Of a stretch of 64,000 nucleotides of DNA, positions 39,793 to 49,579 are shown piece by piece. The stretch spans positions 4,154,001 through 4,218,000 of the forward strand of contig OY751491.1 in NCBI GenBank assembly GCA_963565915.1, in the 5' to 3' direction. The notes under the pieces were generated by a model. The model ran no database searches. It was not told the DNA's origin and saw only the letters and a program-made list of their open reading frames with translations. The position numbers and the translations under genes were made by a program. Source of the DNA: Entoloma clypeatum. Its lineage: Eukaryota; Basidiomycota; Agaricomycetes; Agaricales; Entolomataceae. The stretch's first letter is position 1. Each line of letters opens with the position of its first letter.

Positions 39793-40233
39793 TGTTGAGA
39801 ATACATTCTAGACGGATGTCTCGACAAGTCAATCACATGTCTATAAACATGTGTATTCCCATATGGAGTTACATATGGAAGTGTTCTAGACTTAGAACAA
39901 TCTAGACTCAATCTAGATCCCTGACTCATTAGATATGTATCAGACGTGCATAACATATGTCATGTTATGTCACATCATGTGCTTGTCACACTATGTGACT
40001 ATAAGTCACATATTACCATATACGTGAGTTTATGGTTCTGCGACAGAGCTCAGTTTGTACTTGTTTGTACATGGTCTGTGCGCATCCTTGTAGGTATAAA
40101 TACTTGATGTATCTGTATCTGCAATAATAGGACTTTTACTAAGTACCTTCATCGCTCAAGCTCTCTCTCTTCTTACCTCCAATGTGAGTACCTTACCCAG
40201 GCTTCCCTGCGTATGTAGGTGTGCTGTTCAATA
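39793..40233 (+). repeat. Copia C 3' LTR
   Basis: 441 bp, two differences from the 5' copy; palindrome at 39995-40009. Followed by TTCTC. Confidence 0.92.
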
Positions 40234-40238
40234 TTCTC

Positions 40239-42549
40239 CACCTCCATCAACCCGCCATTTTTTAAGGGTGGCGGCGAATTGATTCTGGATCATCGCAAGG
40301 AATTGTTTCAGCGCCGTGATGGCGCCTGACTTCTTCCTAAGCAAGACGACCCAGACATGGGAAGAAAAATCGTCCAAAAAGGTAAGGAAATACTTGTACT
40401 TGTGGTACGATGCCGTGGATATCTGTTTCAGGTTTGAATGAATCAGATCGAAGGGTTTGACAGCCCTGGTCATTGAATTGGGGTATGACTGATTCGGCAT
40501 TTTCCCTTTGAGACACCCTGTGCAGTTTTCCTGTGATTTCTCACGTACTAATGTTTTGGGTACTCCTTTGGTACTGGTGGGAATCTTATTGAGCGCCTGG
40601 TCATTTGGGTGGCCAAGGCGTTTATGCCAGGTTTCAACAGTGATTTCGCTAGAGATCGCATGGATTTGGTCATAGCGTATTTCAGTGTCTAACCAATAAA
40701 TGGTTTGTCCAAGAATGTGAGGCGAGAACTGTATTTTGTTCTGTCCTTTGGAGATGTTAATTTCTCCGCGCATTCCGTCTACTTTGTAACCGTGATTAAG
40801 GAAGACGCCTAGGGCCAATAGGCGTGTGTCCATGTCCGGAATGTAGAATACGGGTCGGAGAAGATGGGTTTTTATTTCCCCATTTAGGGTATGCCATACT
40901 GGAACAGCCCCAACTCCGAGAATTTCCAGTTTCTTTCCCTTTGCAGCTGTTTGGACAAATCGCTTAGCCTTGAGAGGCCTGTAGTACGCGAAGTCTTTAA
41001 ACTCATGGGTAAAGTGTAATGATGCGCCGGAATCTAAGATCCACTGAGCGCGTTCTTTTTCCTTACAGTGTGTACAAGAGGCAAAATGTTTAATATATTT
41101 TTTGTGTAGATCACTGCTGAAGTGATCTACGCACTCTGTAGTGGTACTGGCTAATATATTATACATCTGTTGAGAGACATAATTAGCTTTCCGCATTTGG
41201 TAAGGTTTGAGAGAAGAATGTGACGAACCGTCAAGTTCGATCAGTCCATCTTCGAATTGATCCGGCCCCATCCACTCGCTTTGATGGTCTATGTCCATCA
41301 TCTTCAGTGATTCTTCTATCGACGGGGCTACGCGACACTGTTTAGCCGGCCTTTCGTCGATGTCAGGAATGATGGTGTCTAGGATACGAAGGTTCGATCC
41401 AGAGGGACGAGCACCAATGTTCCACGCGAGTTTGCGGATGTGATCGTTCTTTTTCCACGCAGACGGCTTGCCCGAAGGAAGCCCGGTGTACTGGGATGGA
41501 GGCGGGTTCATTCGCTGAAGGAGCGACTGCATCCTTGCAGAATCGGGCTGTGCGGTACTTGTCGTTTTCCCGTGACCAGTGATGGTGGTGAAGGACAGTG
41601 CCGGATGAGGGGGGAAGTGAATGGCAGGAGCAACAAACTCAACTGTTTCTTCCACATGGTCGGACGTGTTGTCCACATTGTTAGCACTTTTCTTCTGATT
41701 GCGCCAGCGTCCCTTTCCCTTCTTCTTCTCAGAAGCGGTACTTGGGTCGGCCGAGTTAGGCTGCTTGTCAGCATCGTTCTGCGAGGTACTCGGCTTCTGC
41801 TGCCTTTCCCATTTGGGGTCCTGCCCCTTTCGCTTTGTCCCGGAAATTTTCCGGGCCTGCTCATTGGACGCACGAGTAGACCCGACCGCATACTTGCGCC
41901 GGTATTCAGAGATGATGCTTTCGGCGACGGCTTTGTAGGTGAAATCGTCGGCGTCGTAGACCTGGAAAAGGGCGGTGGAGAGTGACGACCAGGCGTCGGG
42001 AATTGCATTGGCCAGGATCATTGCCTGCATCAGATCGGGGACGACAAAGCTCGAATTGGCGAGCCGGGCGAAAAGAGACCCCAGGCGTTCAATTTCAGGC
42101 ACGGGGTCGCGTCCAGACAGTTTGTAGGTGGCGGCGGCCTTGAAATCGCCGAAGATGACGGCCGGGGATACCTTGGAGTAGGCATCCTTTAGCGTTTTCC
42201 ACGCGCCAAGTGCTGAGGTGCTGTCTTTGATGTGTCGCCTGATCGCCTCAGAGACTTTCAGACGGATCGCTCCAAGGGCTGTGTCGTCGTCCCTAATCCA
42301 GGCCTTTTCTTCCTTGCGGAAGCCGGGCTGGTCAACAGTGGTAACCAGCACAGGGGGAGCAGCAGCAGTGGCCCCAGGGGTGGAGACCGTGGTGGTGAAG
42401 TCGGCGATGACAGGGCGGGTGATATCGCCAGAGACAAGGCGCCAGACTCCTTGATGGAGGAGGTAGGACCTCATCCTTTCGGCCCAGCTTTGGTAGTCAA
42501 TGCCGTCGAAGACGACGATGGAGTCGAGGGCGGAGCGAGAGGTAGACAT
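40239..42549 (-). pseudogene. Copia B1 Gag-protease-integrase N-terminal part
   Basis: ATG at 42549 (MSTSRSALDSIVVFDG); open upstream to 42606. Copia Gag, then a Lys-rich tail (KKKGKGRWRNQKKS), protease WILDSGASLHFTH, HHCC domain (HKRLGHPND...CTGCLKGK), and integrase to DGGGE, where copia C cuts in. The integrase motif HSDLK of copia B2 reads HSNLK here, so the first catalytic Asp is lost. No stop in 770 codons. Confidence 0.88.
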
Positions 42550-42560
42550 TGTAGATGAAT

Positions 42561-43002
42561 CTAAAAAAGGGTTCCCAATCAGTGATGTGTTATGAATATG
42601 ATTCAAGAAAACAATTAAATGATTCCTTATGACATATTCCCTTTAGGAATAGCGGTCACGGGAAAACCCTTTATATGTCAGAAACGTATAAGGTGCGATC
42701 AATGTTTCCACATGGAGTGTACTAGGTCAATCCCCTTTAGGGACGTCTCATGACAGGTACTTGTCGTAATGACGTTCCCAGGTTCATATGTGAAGAAGTA
42801 AGACTCAGAACCTAGATCTTTCAATCGGTTCTTCGCCAACCAGGGTAGAGTGGGCAGGTACTCGCTGTTGCCAGCGTTTCCCAAGTCCCTCTGCTATCCG
42901 GGGCCCATAACCTGTTGAAGTTCCACCTGGGCGCTAGCCACAGGTGTACTGAGCAACATAGCTACAGTGGAAGTACTCTACGATACCGCTATGGTCACTT
43001 AC
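42561..43002 (-). other. Predicted leader intron of copia B1
   Basis: Minus strand: donor CCAT|GTAAGT in the LTR (43002-42997), branch-like CACTGAT and acceptor CCTTTTTTAG ending 42561, twelve bases before the Gag ATG. ATG followed directly by TAA overlaps the donor. The donor is kept in B2 (58205-58212) and B3 (minus, about 59730-59740). Confidence 0.5.
42898..42912 (-). other. Primer-binding site of copia B1
   Basis: CCGGGGCCCATAACC on the plus strand, i.e. the same initiator-tRNA half site, abutting the LTR. Confidence 0.8.
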
Positions 43003-43211
43003 ATGGTTTGGAGGGGGTAAGGCTAGTGAGAGCGGTTGAGGCTGGTGAGAGCGATGGAGCTGGTTAAGAGTCAAGAGACAACTTGTTGATATTGACAGTT
43101 TCCTGGTCTTATATACCGTACTACTGTTTGTACCAACCAAACAAGTATGTAATGAAGATATGTAAAGGTCACGTGATGTAATCTAATCTACGTGATGGAA
43201 AAGTTTCAACA
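42913..43211 (-). repeat. Copia B1 5' LTR
   Basis: 299 bp; the other LTR lacks about 16 bases. Followed by the target duplication ACCGC in gypsy 2 ORF3. Confidence 0.88.
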
Positions 43212-43216
43212 ACCGC

Positions 43217-43568
43217 CGCCCCCACCGATGCTTCCGATATCAACCCCACCATCACCACCCTCATCGGCGAAGCGCTCTCCATGCGCGACCAGATCCATGC
43301 ACTCGAAACCTCCGTCGCCGACATCCTCCACCGGCAGATGCATATCCGCCTTCATACCCTCTCCGATTTACCAACCGCCCCCACCGCTGAGGAGAAGCTC
43401 ATCCTCAAAAACTATACCAACACCCTTGCTGTTGAGAATCGACGCCTTCGCCTCGCCGTTCGAGGTTTAGAGTTTGCCACGGCGGTAAACGATGAACTGA
43501 TAAAGGATTGGGGTAACCGAGTTGACCCTGCCTGGGCCGATCCAAATGGCAACGATGGATGGGAGTAG
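43217..43568 (+). CDS. Gypsy 2 ORF3, main part
   Basis: Completes the 122-residue ORF3 begun at 31157. From MRDQIHALETSV onward the protein equals gypsy 1 ORF3 although the DNA differs at about ten third positions. Outside the split it has no stop or frameshift, unlike gypsy 2 gag and pol. Confidence 0.75.
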
Positions 43569-43605
43569 GTAGTCTGTGAGGACACAGACCTTGAGGAGGG
43601 GAACA

Positions 43606-43975
43606 TGTTACGGACTAACGACCACGGACGTATACGCTTACCTTTTCACTTTTACTCATCGGCCCCCGCTTACACATATCGTATTATACTTTATTTCCTT
43701 TAGTATACTTCGCTCCCGTGCTGACTCGCTTTCCGCAGCTGTCTGACTCATTCCGCAGTCAGCTTACTCATTAGTGCATAGCCTTCCACAGTCGCCTTAC
43801 TCATGCGCACTGCCTTCCGCAGTTACTGACTCATTCGCTACTGCTCATAGTCAGTACTATATAAACCTCATGTACCATAGCTACATTCCTTAGATTTAGC
43901 AATCACATTGCTCTTTGCCTTTCCATCTTCCTGCATACTCTGCCCAAACCTTGGAACGGTTTGTTACGCATAACA
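43606..43975 (+). repeat. Gypsy 2 3' LTR
   Basis: 370 bp, followed by TATAC; polypurine tract GAGGAGGGGAA at 43593-43603. Confidence 0.9.
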
Positions 43976-43980
43976 TATAC

Positions 43981-44653
43981 ATGGATTTTTATTCAATCAG
44001 TCATGAGCAGCACAAACTGGTCATAAGCATCAAAAATGGTAAAAAACCATTACATCGGCATGGATTAAAGGCTTGCTTTCACCAATGGCCTGTCGCTGGT
44101 TTGTCGCTGGTTTTTTGCCAGTTTTTTGCCATGGTGTCTTTCGCCAGTCAATGATATGCCGATCTGTCATTAGTATTGTTCTTTTAATTTGCAGTGTTGC
44201 TGGCCCTCAAGACTTGGTTTTGCCGGTGGCCCATTCATTCGCTGATGGCCTGTCGCCGGTCTGTCACCGGTCTTTCACTGGTTTTTTGCCGTGGTGTCTT
44301 TCACCAGTCAATGATATGCTGATCTGTCATTAGCATTGTTCTTTTAATTTGCAGTGTCGCCGACCCGCAAGACTTGGTTTTGCTGGTGGCCCATTCATTT
44401 GCCAATGGCCTGTCGCCATGTCGCCGGTCCTTCCCCAGTTTTTTGCTGTGGTGTCTTTTGCCAGTGAATTATTCGCCGATCAACATTTTTTCTTCGCTGG
44501 TGACATTATTATTTCGCCGTTCGCCGTGGTAAATTCACTGGTGCTGTAGCAAATTCGCTGGTGCTGTAGCAAATTCGCTGCTTCCATAATTTACCATACA
44601 CTGTATGTCTTTGCTGGACCGTAAATTACAATACAATGTAGGTTGAGTATGTG
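43981..44653. repeat. Right end of M with ~160-bp tandem units
   Basis: From about 44081 a unit of roughly 160 bases (CAATGGCCTGTCGC...GGTGTCTTTC...TTTGCAGTGT...CCCATTCATT) is repeated about 2.4 times, then the inverted end ends ...GTATGTG at 44653. Related units appear at 20850-21090 and 23868-23940 in reverse orientation. Confidence 0.65.
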
Positions 44654-44660
44654 TCTAGCT

Positions 44661-46922
44661 TGTCATCGATTTAGCTTTTGAGCTGTCATGAAATACTCAA
44701 GATTTTTGTGGTCCATCCAAATCTCCACTGTCTTCTCCGCTTCTTCAAGCAAGTGCCTCCACTCCTCCAATGCGCAGACCACCGCCAACATCTCCTTGTC
44801 GTAGATCTTGTAGTTGTGTTCCACCGGACTAAGGCTTTTGGAATAGAATGCGACAGGGTGCCACTTACCGTCCTCTGTTGGTTGGGACAGTACTGCTCCG
44901 GTTTGCTTATGCCTTGCCTACTGTGTGAGTCGTCCGTGATCCTTATCCGATTATCTACCAATGTCAACCGTCTCCCAGGGTGCGGATTTACCAGGCAGAG
45001 GGTGCTCAGCTCCTCCAAGAGCTGTCTACTCCCAACATGCAAAGTCCGAGCTATCCGCTTCTATCTGCCACTCCTTTCCATGATCAGCTAAGACCAGGAT
45101 CAGAGTGGATGTAATCCTCCGCTTCAGCTCCGCAAATGCGGACACTTCTCCCTCCTTCCAAGACCAGAGGTGCCCTTTCTTCGTGAGCCCAAAAAGAGGG
45201 CGCGTGATGTCCGAAAACCCTTCAATAAAACGGTGATAGAAGTTAGTGAATCCCAGGAAGGATTGTACTTCTCGGATGTTTGTTGGAGCGGGCCACTCCG
45301 CAATGCCTGCTACCTTCACCGGATCCATCTCTACGTGTCCTTGTTCAATAATAAGGCCTAGGTAGTCAATGTGTGTTTGTTCAAACTTGCATTTCTCTGG
45401 GTTTAGATATAGTTTGTGTTCGCGAAGTCGTTCCAGTACAATCCATGTGATGCTCCGCAAGGGTCTCCATGAAGATGAGTATATCATCGAGGTAAACACA
45501 AACTACACCTTCAGTGATAAGGTCCTGAAAGATCTCGTTCATCATAGTCTGGAATGTGGATGGACTATTAGTGAGGCTGAAGAACATCACCAATGGTTCA
45601 TAGAGTCCATGATTGGTCCGAAAAGCGGCCTTCCACTTGTCTCCAGGTTTTATCCGCACATTGTTGTAGCCCCAGCAGATGTTGAGCTTGGTGAAGTATT
45701 GAGCGCGTTGAAGTTTATTGATCAGTTCGGATATGAGCGGAAGCGGATACTTGTTTTTGATAGTTTTGGAGTTGAGTGACTGGTAGTCTTGTACAAGACG
45801 AAGGGAGCCATCCTTCTTCTTGATGTAAAATACCAGAGATGCCATCGGAGACTTGGAAGGGCAGATTCGACCAGTTGCAAGGTTTTCCTCCAAAAATGCG
45901 TCGAGTTCCTTCTGTTTGTTCAGAGTGAGCGGATATATCTTACAACCCACTGGGGAGGCCAGAACAAGTTCAATGGCGTGGTCCCAAGTCCGCTCTTCTG
46001 GTAAGGTGTCAAAAGAGGTCTTTGAGAATATGTCTTCAAAGTCAAACAAGTGGTCTGGTACAGAGTCACGGAAAGATTTAGGTTTTTGGTTACTGAGGAA
46101 GGCCTCCAATAGACGTTGCGAGATATTGGATGAAGCATGGATGAACTCCGCCTCCGCGGGTACTGTTCTGACAAAAAGGCAATCTCCCTCCTCAAACTCA
46201 TCCTCTTCCTCATTGTCTTCTGCTAACTCCTCCGCTTCCTCTCCTTCTGTGACATCCTCCACCCATGGGCCACGCAGAGCCTCCTCCACTAGACTGGATG
46301 TCGGAGTGGAACCCATCCGACAGGCTCGGATGCGGACTTGTTCAAACTTCCGCTCCTTCCACTCTTGGGCTGCCTCCTGGTGGCATGTCCGACATCGTGC
46401 AGGACACCGGCTCATCTTCACTTCCCCTGATGTCCAATCTACCTCGTGGTTGTGTTCTTTGAGCCAAGTGAAGCCTAACACAATTTCTTGTTTTCCCAAA
46501 CTTGTGACTGCAAGCTGGGTCCACTCTGTGTGATCCCGATAGCGGAGCACTACATCCAACACCTCCGTTATTGCTCTGGCCTCATTCGGAGTTCTGCCGA
46601 TATTGTATACCGGAATTGTGCGTTGTAGTTTTTGAGTAGAGAGTCAGTGTTTCTCAACCAGAGTACGTTCAATAAACGACCCTGTTGTCCCGCTGTTGAG
46701 TAAGGCCTTTTGTGATAGTATGTCTTTAGTGTCGGTAGTTTCAAGAACTATGTCTAGTTCAAGGGAATTGTCGGAGCGAGCAGATGCAGCGAGAACATAT
46801 TGTTTCGGAAGCCGACGCTCCCACTTAGAGAGGCGGATGCGGATAGGGTTTGCGGAGTTGGGTGCGACTATAGGATCATTTGCAGGCTTAGAGATGGAGG
46901 GTATAGGATTATATTGTTTCAT
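44661..46922 (-). pseudogene. Chromovirus D protease, reverse transcriptase and RNase H start
   Basis: Minus strand from ATG 46922. Protease reads ALLNSGTTGSFI, the catalytic Asp changed to Asn. A stop at 46646-46644 lies before EVLDVVLRYRDH. RT at 45381-46000 has LRLVQDYQSLN and catalytic YLDDILIF; a frameshift near 45480 leads into LNPEKCKFEQTHIDYLGL and the RNase H start ([24 protein letters not shown]). It ends at the M duplication. Confidence 0.82.
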
Positions 46923-46956
46923 AAATAAGGTTTAGCAGACAATGAGGGCGCACTGT

Positions 46957-48100
46957 TCACTCATTGTGGGGAGGAAAATCCTCCTGTCCTCCCTCTGACT
47001 CCGCAGACTCCGTGGGCGGAACGGAGTTGTCTTCCACTGCATCCTTGACCATGAGTTGTTCCATAACAAACTTGTCCTGCTCCTCCATTGTCATGAAGCG
47101 AACATCGAAGCGAAGGGGGCATTCATGACTAAAGTGGCCCGTTTTGTTACATCTGAAGCATGCATTGGCATTCTTGCCTTTGATGCGTGAAGTATCAATG
47201 TCCATTGCATTAGGGTCCCTTGTTGGCAGAGCGGATGCGGATGCAAGCGGAGCTGTATGCAAAGTGAATGGAATGTAGGGGCGAGGGAATACTGAGGTGC
47301 CAGGTACTCTTGGTCCAACAACGTTGCGGAAGGTGGATGTGCAGGTCAGAGCAGTGGCTTTAAAGGCTTTGTTGGCAATCCTATTGTTGTCATTGACTCG
47401 TGCTGCAGAGTACCACTCATCGGGGTTGTCATCCGCAGGCCGTCCGTGGGTCAGGGTGGCAATCTTGTTCTGAATGTCGGAACGGAGACCATGGTGGAAT
47501 TTGAGTACAATGTTGGTATCCTCCTGATAGCCCGCTTTGTCAATGTAGTCTTTGAACTCGTCAATATAGGTCTCGACATCCGGTTGACCTTGATAATAGG
47601 ATTCTCCTTTGAGGATCAGTCTCATGTCCTGTTCCTCATTCTTCGGAGTGAACTCCGCTGTAAAGACCACCCAAGTCCGATAAGGCGGAGCACCGGTTCT
47701 CCGCTCCTGTCGGGTAATGCGATCCGCAAAGCGTGCTGCGCGTCCACTCTTCATGAAAGATAAGGCCCAATAAATTTTAGCGTGGTCGTCTGCAAACTGT
47801 TCCAGAGCCAGCCCCATAAACAATTCACAGGAGTTTAGAAAGGTCCAGCCATTTGCGTGTGATCCATCAAAGTCCAACGGATTGGCAGGTTTTGCTCGAC
47901 ACACGCCTGGATTGGCCGGAGCGAGCGGGTGCAGGTATAATAGCGGGTGCGGGAGCAGCTGGGATAGGTGGCGGAGCTGGGGCAGGAATTGTGTTGAAGG
48001 CGAGGAGGAGTTGGTCAAGTTGAGTCGAGATATCAGCAAGAGTTTGACCTTGTTCCTGGAACTCATGCTCGAGCTGTTCAAGGCGATTGGGGTCGTCCAT
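46957..48100 (-). pseudogene. Chromovirus D Gag
   Basis: Minus strand from ATG 48100 (MDDPNRLEQLEHEFQEQ, coiled coil, then a Pro/Ala tract). A frameshift near 47900 leads into PANPLDFDGSHANGW and the retrotransposon Gag domain (QPDVETYIDEFKDYIDKAGY), then the zinc knuckle CFRCNKTGHFSHEC at about 47110-47160 and an acidic tail to 46957. Confidence 0.8.
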
Positions 48101-48254
48101 TACTATGCGCGGAGCAGAATCACCAGTTACGGAGAGGTAATTAGAAGAACTGGAAGGGGTGGGAGATGTATCGGAGTCGGACCCGGACCTGCACAAAGCT
48201 GCTCCGAAGCTGGAATCGTGACAACGATGCAATCGGACCCGGTCCAATTAGAAG

Positions 48255-48264
48255 AGAACTTTCT
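48255..48264 (-). other. Self-primer binding site of chromovirus D
   Basis: On the minus strand AGAAAGTTCT starts two bases after the 5' LTR and is the reverse complement of AGAACTTTCT, the predicted RNA start in the LTR (plus-strand 48385-48394), which lies 32 bases after a TATTTAT box. Same layout as gypsy 1. Confidence 0.65.
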
Positions 48265-48266
48265 AC

Positions 48267-48699
48267 TGTAAGGGCGACCTTACGATCCAAGACTCAAACT
48301 CAGATACTTGCAAGGGAGATCCGAAGTTTAGATTGAGCAGTCTGATAAGTAATACAATACACACCTTGCAAGGGAGATCCGAAGAGAAAGTTCTAAGGAT
48401 TCCCCTGCAAGCTAGCGAGATAAATAGTAAAATGAGATATGAAATAAGAGATAAAACGAGACGCATAAATGATGAGCAATGATCGGGAGTAGCGATAAAA
48501 AATGAATGGAAACAAGATGAATGATAGTACCTGTGATCCGACGTGCGGAGTAGCGGATGGGGGCGGAGTCGTTGGATGCGGAGAGGCGGATAAGATGTCA
48601 GAGACAGCGGATACGATCGGAGGATGTCGGAGATGGTGGAATAGAAAGGAAAGGAAGAAAGGAAAGGAAAAGTGAAAAGTGAAAGTGGTTGCCCTTACA
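48267..48699 (-). repeat. Chromovirus D 5' LTR
   Basis: 433 bp; about 97-98 percent identical by eye to 11985-12417, several differences being C/T or G/A. Confidence 0.88.
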
Positions 48700-49172
48700 G
48701 GAGGGGTGTTGGTGCAAGTTGGAGGGCAGTGCACGCAAAGGAAGGGCGTTGGGCGCCAGTGGATGCTGTTGGTCACTAGAGAGGGCCGTATCCGAAGTCC
48801 CACAACACATCTTCTTGCTTTCCCCCATCACCTCCCTGCATCTCTTCCTCCTCCTCCTCCATCTGTCCATCCTCCTCCTCCTCCATCCCCTCCATCCTCC
48901 TCCATTCACATGAGGGCCACAGAGCCATATATGTAAGTACCCTGCCTTTCACGGCATGTCAGACCACTGACAAAACACGCGAGAACGGCGGGAGATGCGC
49001 GAGCAACCGTATTAGGGAACGTGTGAGGAGAACGGCCAGATATGCTAGAAAGGTAAGCCCCTCGCCATTCATGTCATGTCACACCACTGACGAAACATGT
49101 GAGAAGGGCAGGAGACACGAGAACGGCGTGGTACGCACATGAGCTGACAGGGTACATGCGAAAACAGGTGCT
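48700..49172. other. Spacer with low-complexity and a two-copy repeat
   Basis: CTCCTCCTCC-rich tract near 48845-48905. Then two related ~110-base units (about 48930 and 49040, sharing ATGTCA-CACCACTGACGAAACA). No gene seen. Confidence 0.45.
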
Positions 49173-49574
49173 TGTTACGGACTCTATGGTATGAGGACCA
49201 CGTCATATCTTTTACTTATCGGCCCGACTCGGCGCCCTCTTACGAACTTACTATGTCTAATGTCTACTTTCGCAACCTTCGATTCCCAGTCTGACTCACT
49301 ACCTTACTTTGTCATCCCCTTTAGTATACTTTGCTCCCGCGCTGACTCGCTTTCCGCAGTCAGCTTACTCACTGTACATAGCCTTCCGCAGTCGCCTTAC
49401 TCATGCGCACTGCCTTCCACAGTACTGACTCATCCGCTACCGCCTATAGTCAGTACCTATATAAACCTCTTGTACTATAGTAGATCCTTTAGATTTAGCA
49501 ATCACTTTGCTCTTCGCCTTTCCACTTTCCTGCATACTCTGCCCGAACCTTGGAACGGTTTGTTAAGCATAACA
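49173..49574 (+). repeat. Solo LTR of the gypsy 1/2 family
   Basis: 402 bp, TGTTACGG...GCATAACA, flanked by GTGCT at 49168-49172 and 49575-49579. The 3' two thirds match gypsy 1/2 LTRs, including TATATAAA and AGATTTAGCAA; the first 130 bases diverge. Typical product of LTR-LTR recombination. Confidence 0.9.
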
Positions 49575-49579
49575 GTGCT

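Larger units (their letters stand above)
33949..40233 (+). mobile_element. Copia C, non-autonomous LTR element with hairpin-rich interior
   Basis: 6285 bp, duplication TTCTC at 33944-33948 and 40234-40238. LTRs 33949-34389 and 39793-40233 are 441 bp each with two differences by eye (34092 G/A, 34366 T/C). Initiator-tRNA primer site at 34390 and polypurine tract at 39785. The 5.4-kb interior has only a broken Gag; no protease, integrase, RT or RNase H. U3 shares a block of about 60 bases with copia A, and the primer site and polypurine tract are the same, so an A-like element is the likely helper. The near-identical LTRs show recent movement in trans. Confidence 0.92.
31174..43211 (-). mobile_element. 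Copia B1 (Ty1/copia, minus strand), interrupted by copia C
   Basis: Target duplication ACCGC at 31169-31173 and 43212-43216. LTRs: 3' at 31174-31456 (283 bp), 5' at 42913-43211 (299 bp). Primer site 42898-42912, leader, Gag-Pol from ATG 42549. Copia C sits inside the integrase at 33949-40233. Removing C and one TTCTC copy restores VDGGGE|FDEYKD. A one-base deletion near 32330 shifts the end of RT. Confidence 0.92.
25483..43975 (+). mobile_element. Gypsy 2, chromovirus of the gypsy 1 family, interrupted by copia B1
   Basis: Flanked by TATAC (25478-25482 and 43976-43980). LTRs 25483-25842 (360 bp) and 43606-43975 (370 bp) differ by a 10-bp indel and about seven substitutions. Coding parts: gag 26182-27405, pol about 27378-31055, ORF3 31157-31173 plus 43217-43568. 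It is inactive: there is a stop in gag, a stop in integrase and a lost RNase H aspartate. About 77 bases of the leader are deleted next to the primer site relative to gypsy 1. Confidence 0.92.
20713..44653. mobile_element. Transposon M with long terminal inverted repeats, interrupted by later insertions
   Basis: Direct repeats TCTAGCT at 20706-20712 and 44654-44660 flank inverted ends sharing TCAACCTACA(C/T)TGTATTG and then about 300 bases of similar sequence rich in GGCGAA / CAGCGAA words. Without its own insertions M would be about 3 kb. No transposase frame is seen, so it looks non-autonomous. The ~7-8 bp duplication and CA-starting ends could suit hAT, but the superfamily is uncertain. 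It lies in the RNase H of chromovirus D. Confidence 0.65.
11985..48699 (-). mobile_element. Chromovirus D (Ty3/gypsy), split by nested insertions
   Basis: Minus-strand element with 433-bp LTRs at 48267-48699 (5') and 11985-12417 (3'), both with ends TGTAAGGGC/GCCCTTACA and about 10 differences. Gag, protease, RT and the start of RNase H lie at 44661-48100; the rest of RNase H, integrase and chromodomain lie at 12430-13389 and 19965-20705. Removing M and one TCTAGCT copy restores the reading KLNR*QAR|WSLYL in frame across a 24-kb gap. Removing gypsy 1 and one ATAGG copy restores AHSY|VQNVWKLHG. No matching outer duplication is visible (left ACAGT, right GGAGG), so a later rearrangement at an end is possible. 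Confidence 0.75.

Noticed and set aside
42607..42897. Copia C-type hairpins in the copia B1 leader
   Set aside because: Only short CCCTAAAGGG-type inverted repeats occur; they do not match the GCGCC...GGCTGC form.
11985..48699. Interpretation of the D halves as two unrelated truncated elements
   Set aside because: The RNase H frame closes exactly across M with a TCTAGCT duplication and the LTRs are the same length and family; the missing outer duplication is kept as a caveat.
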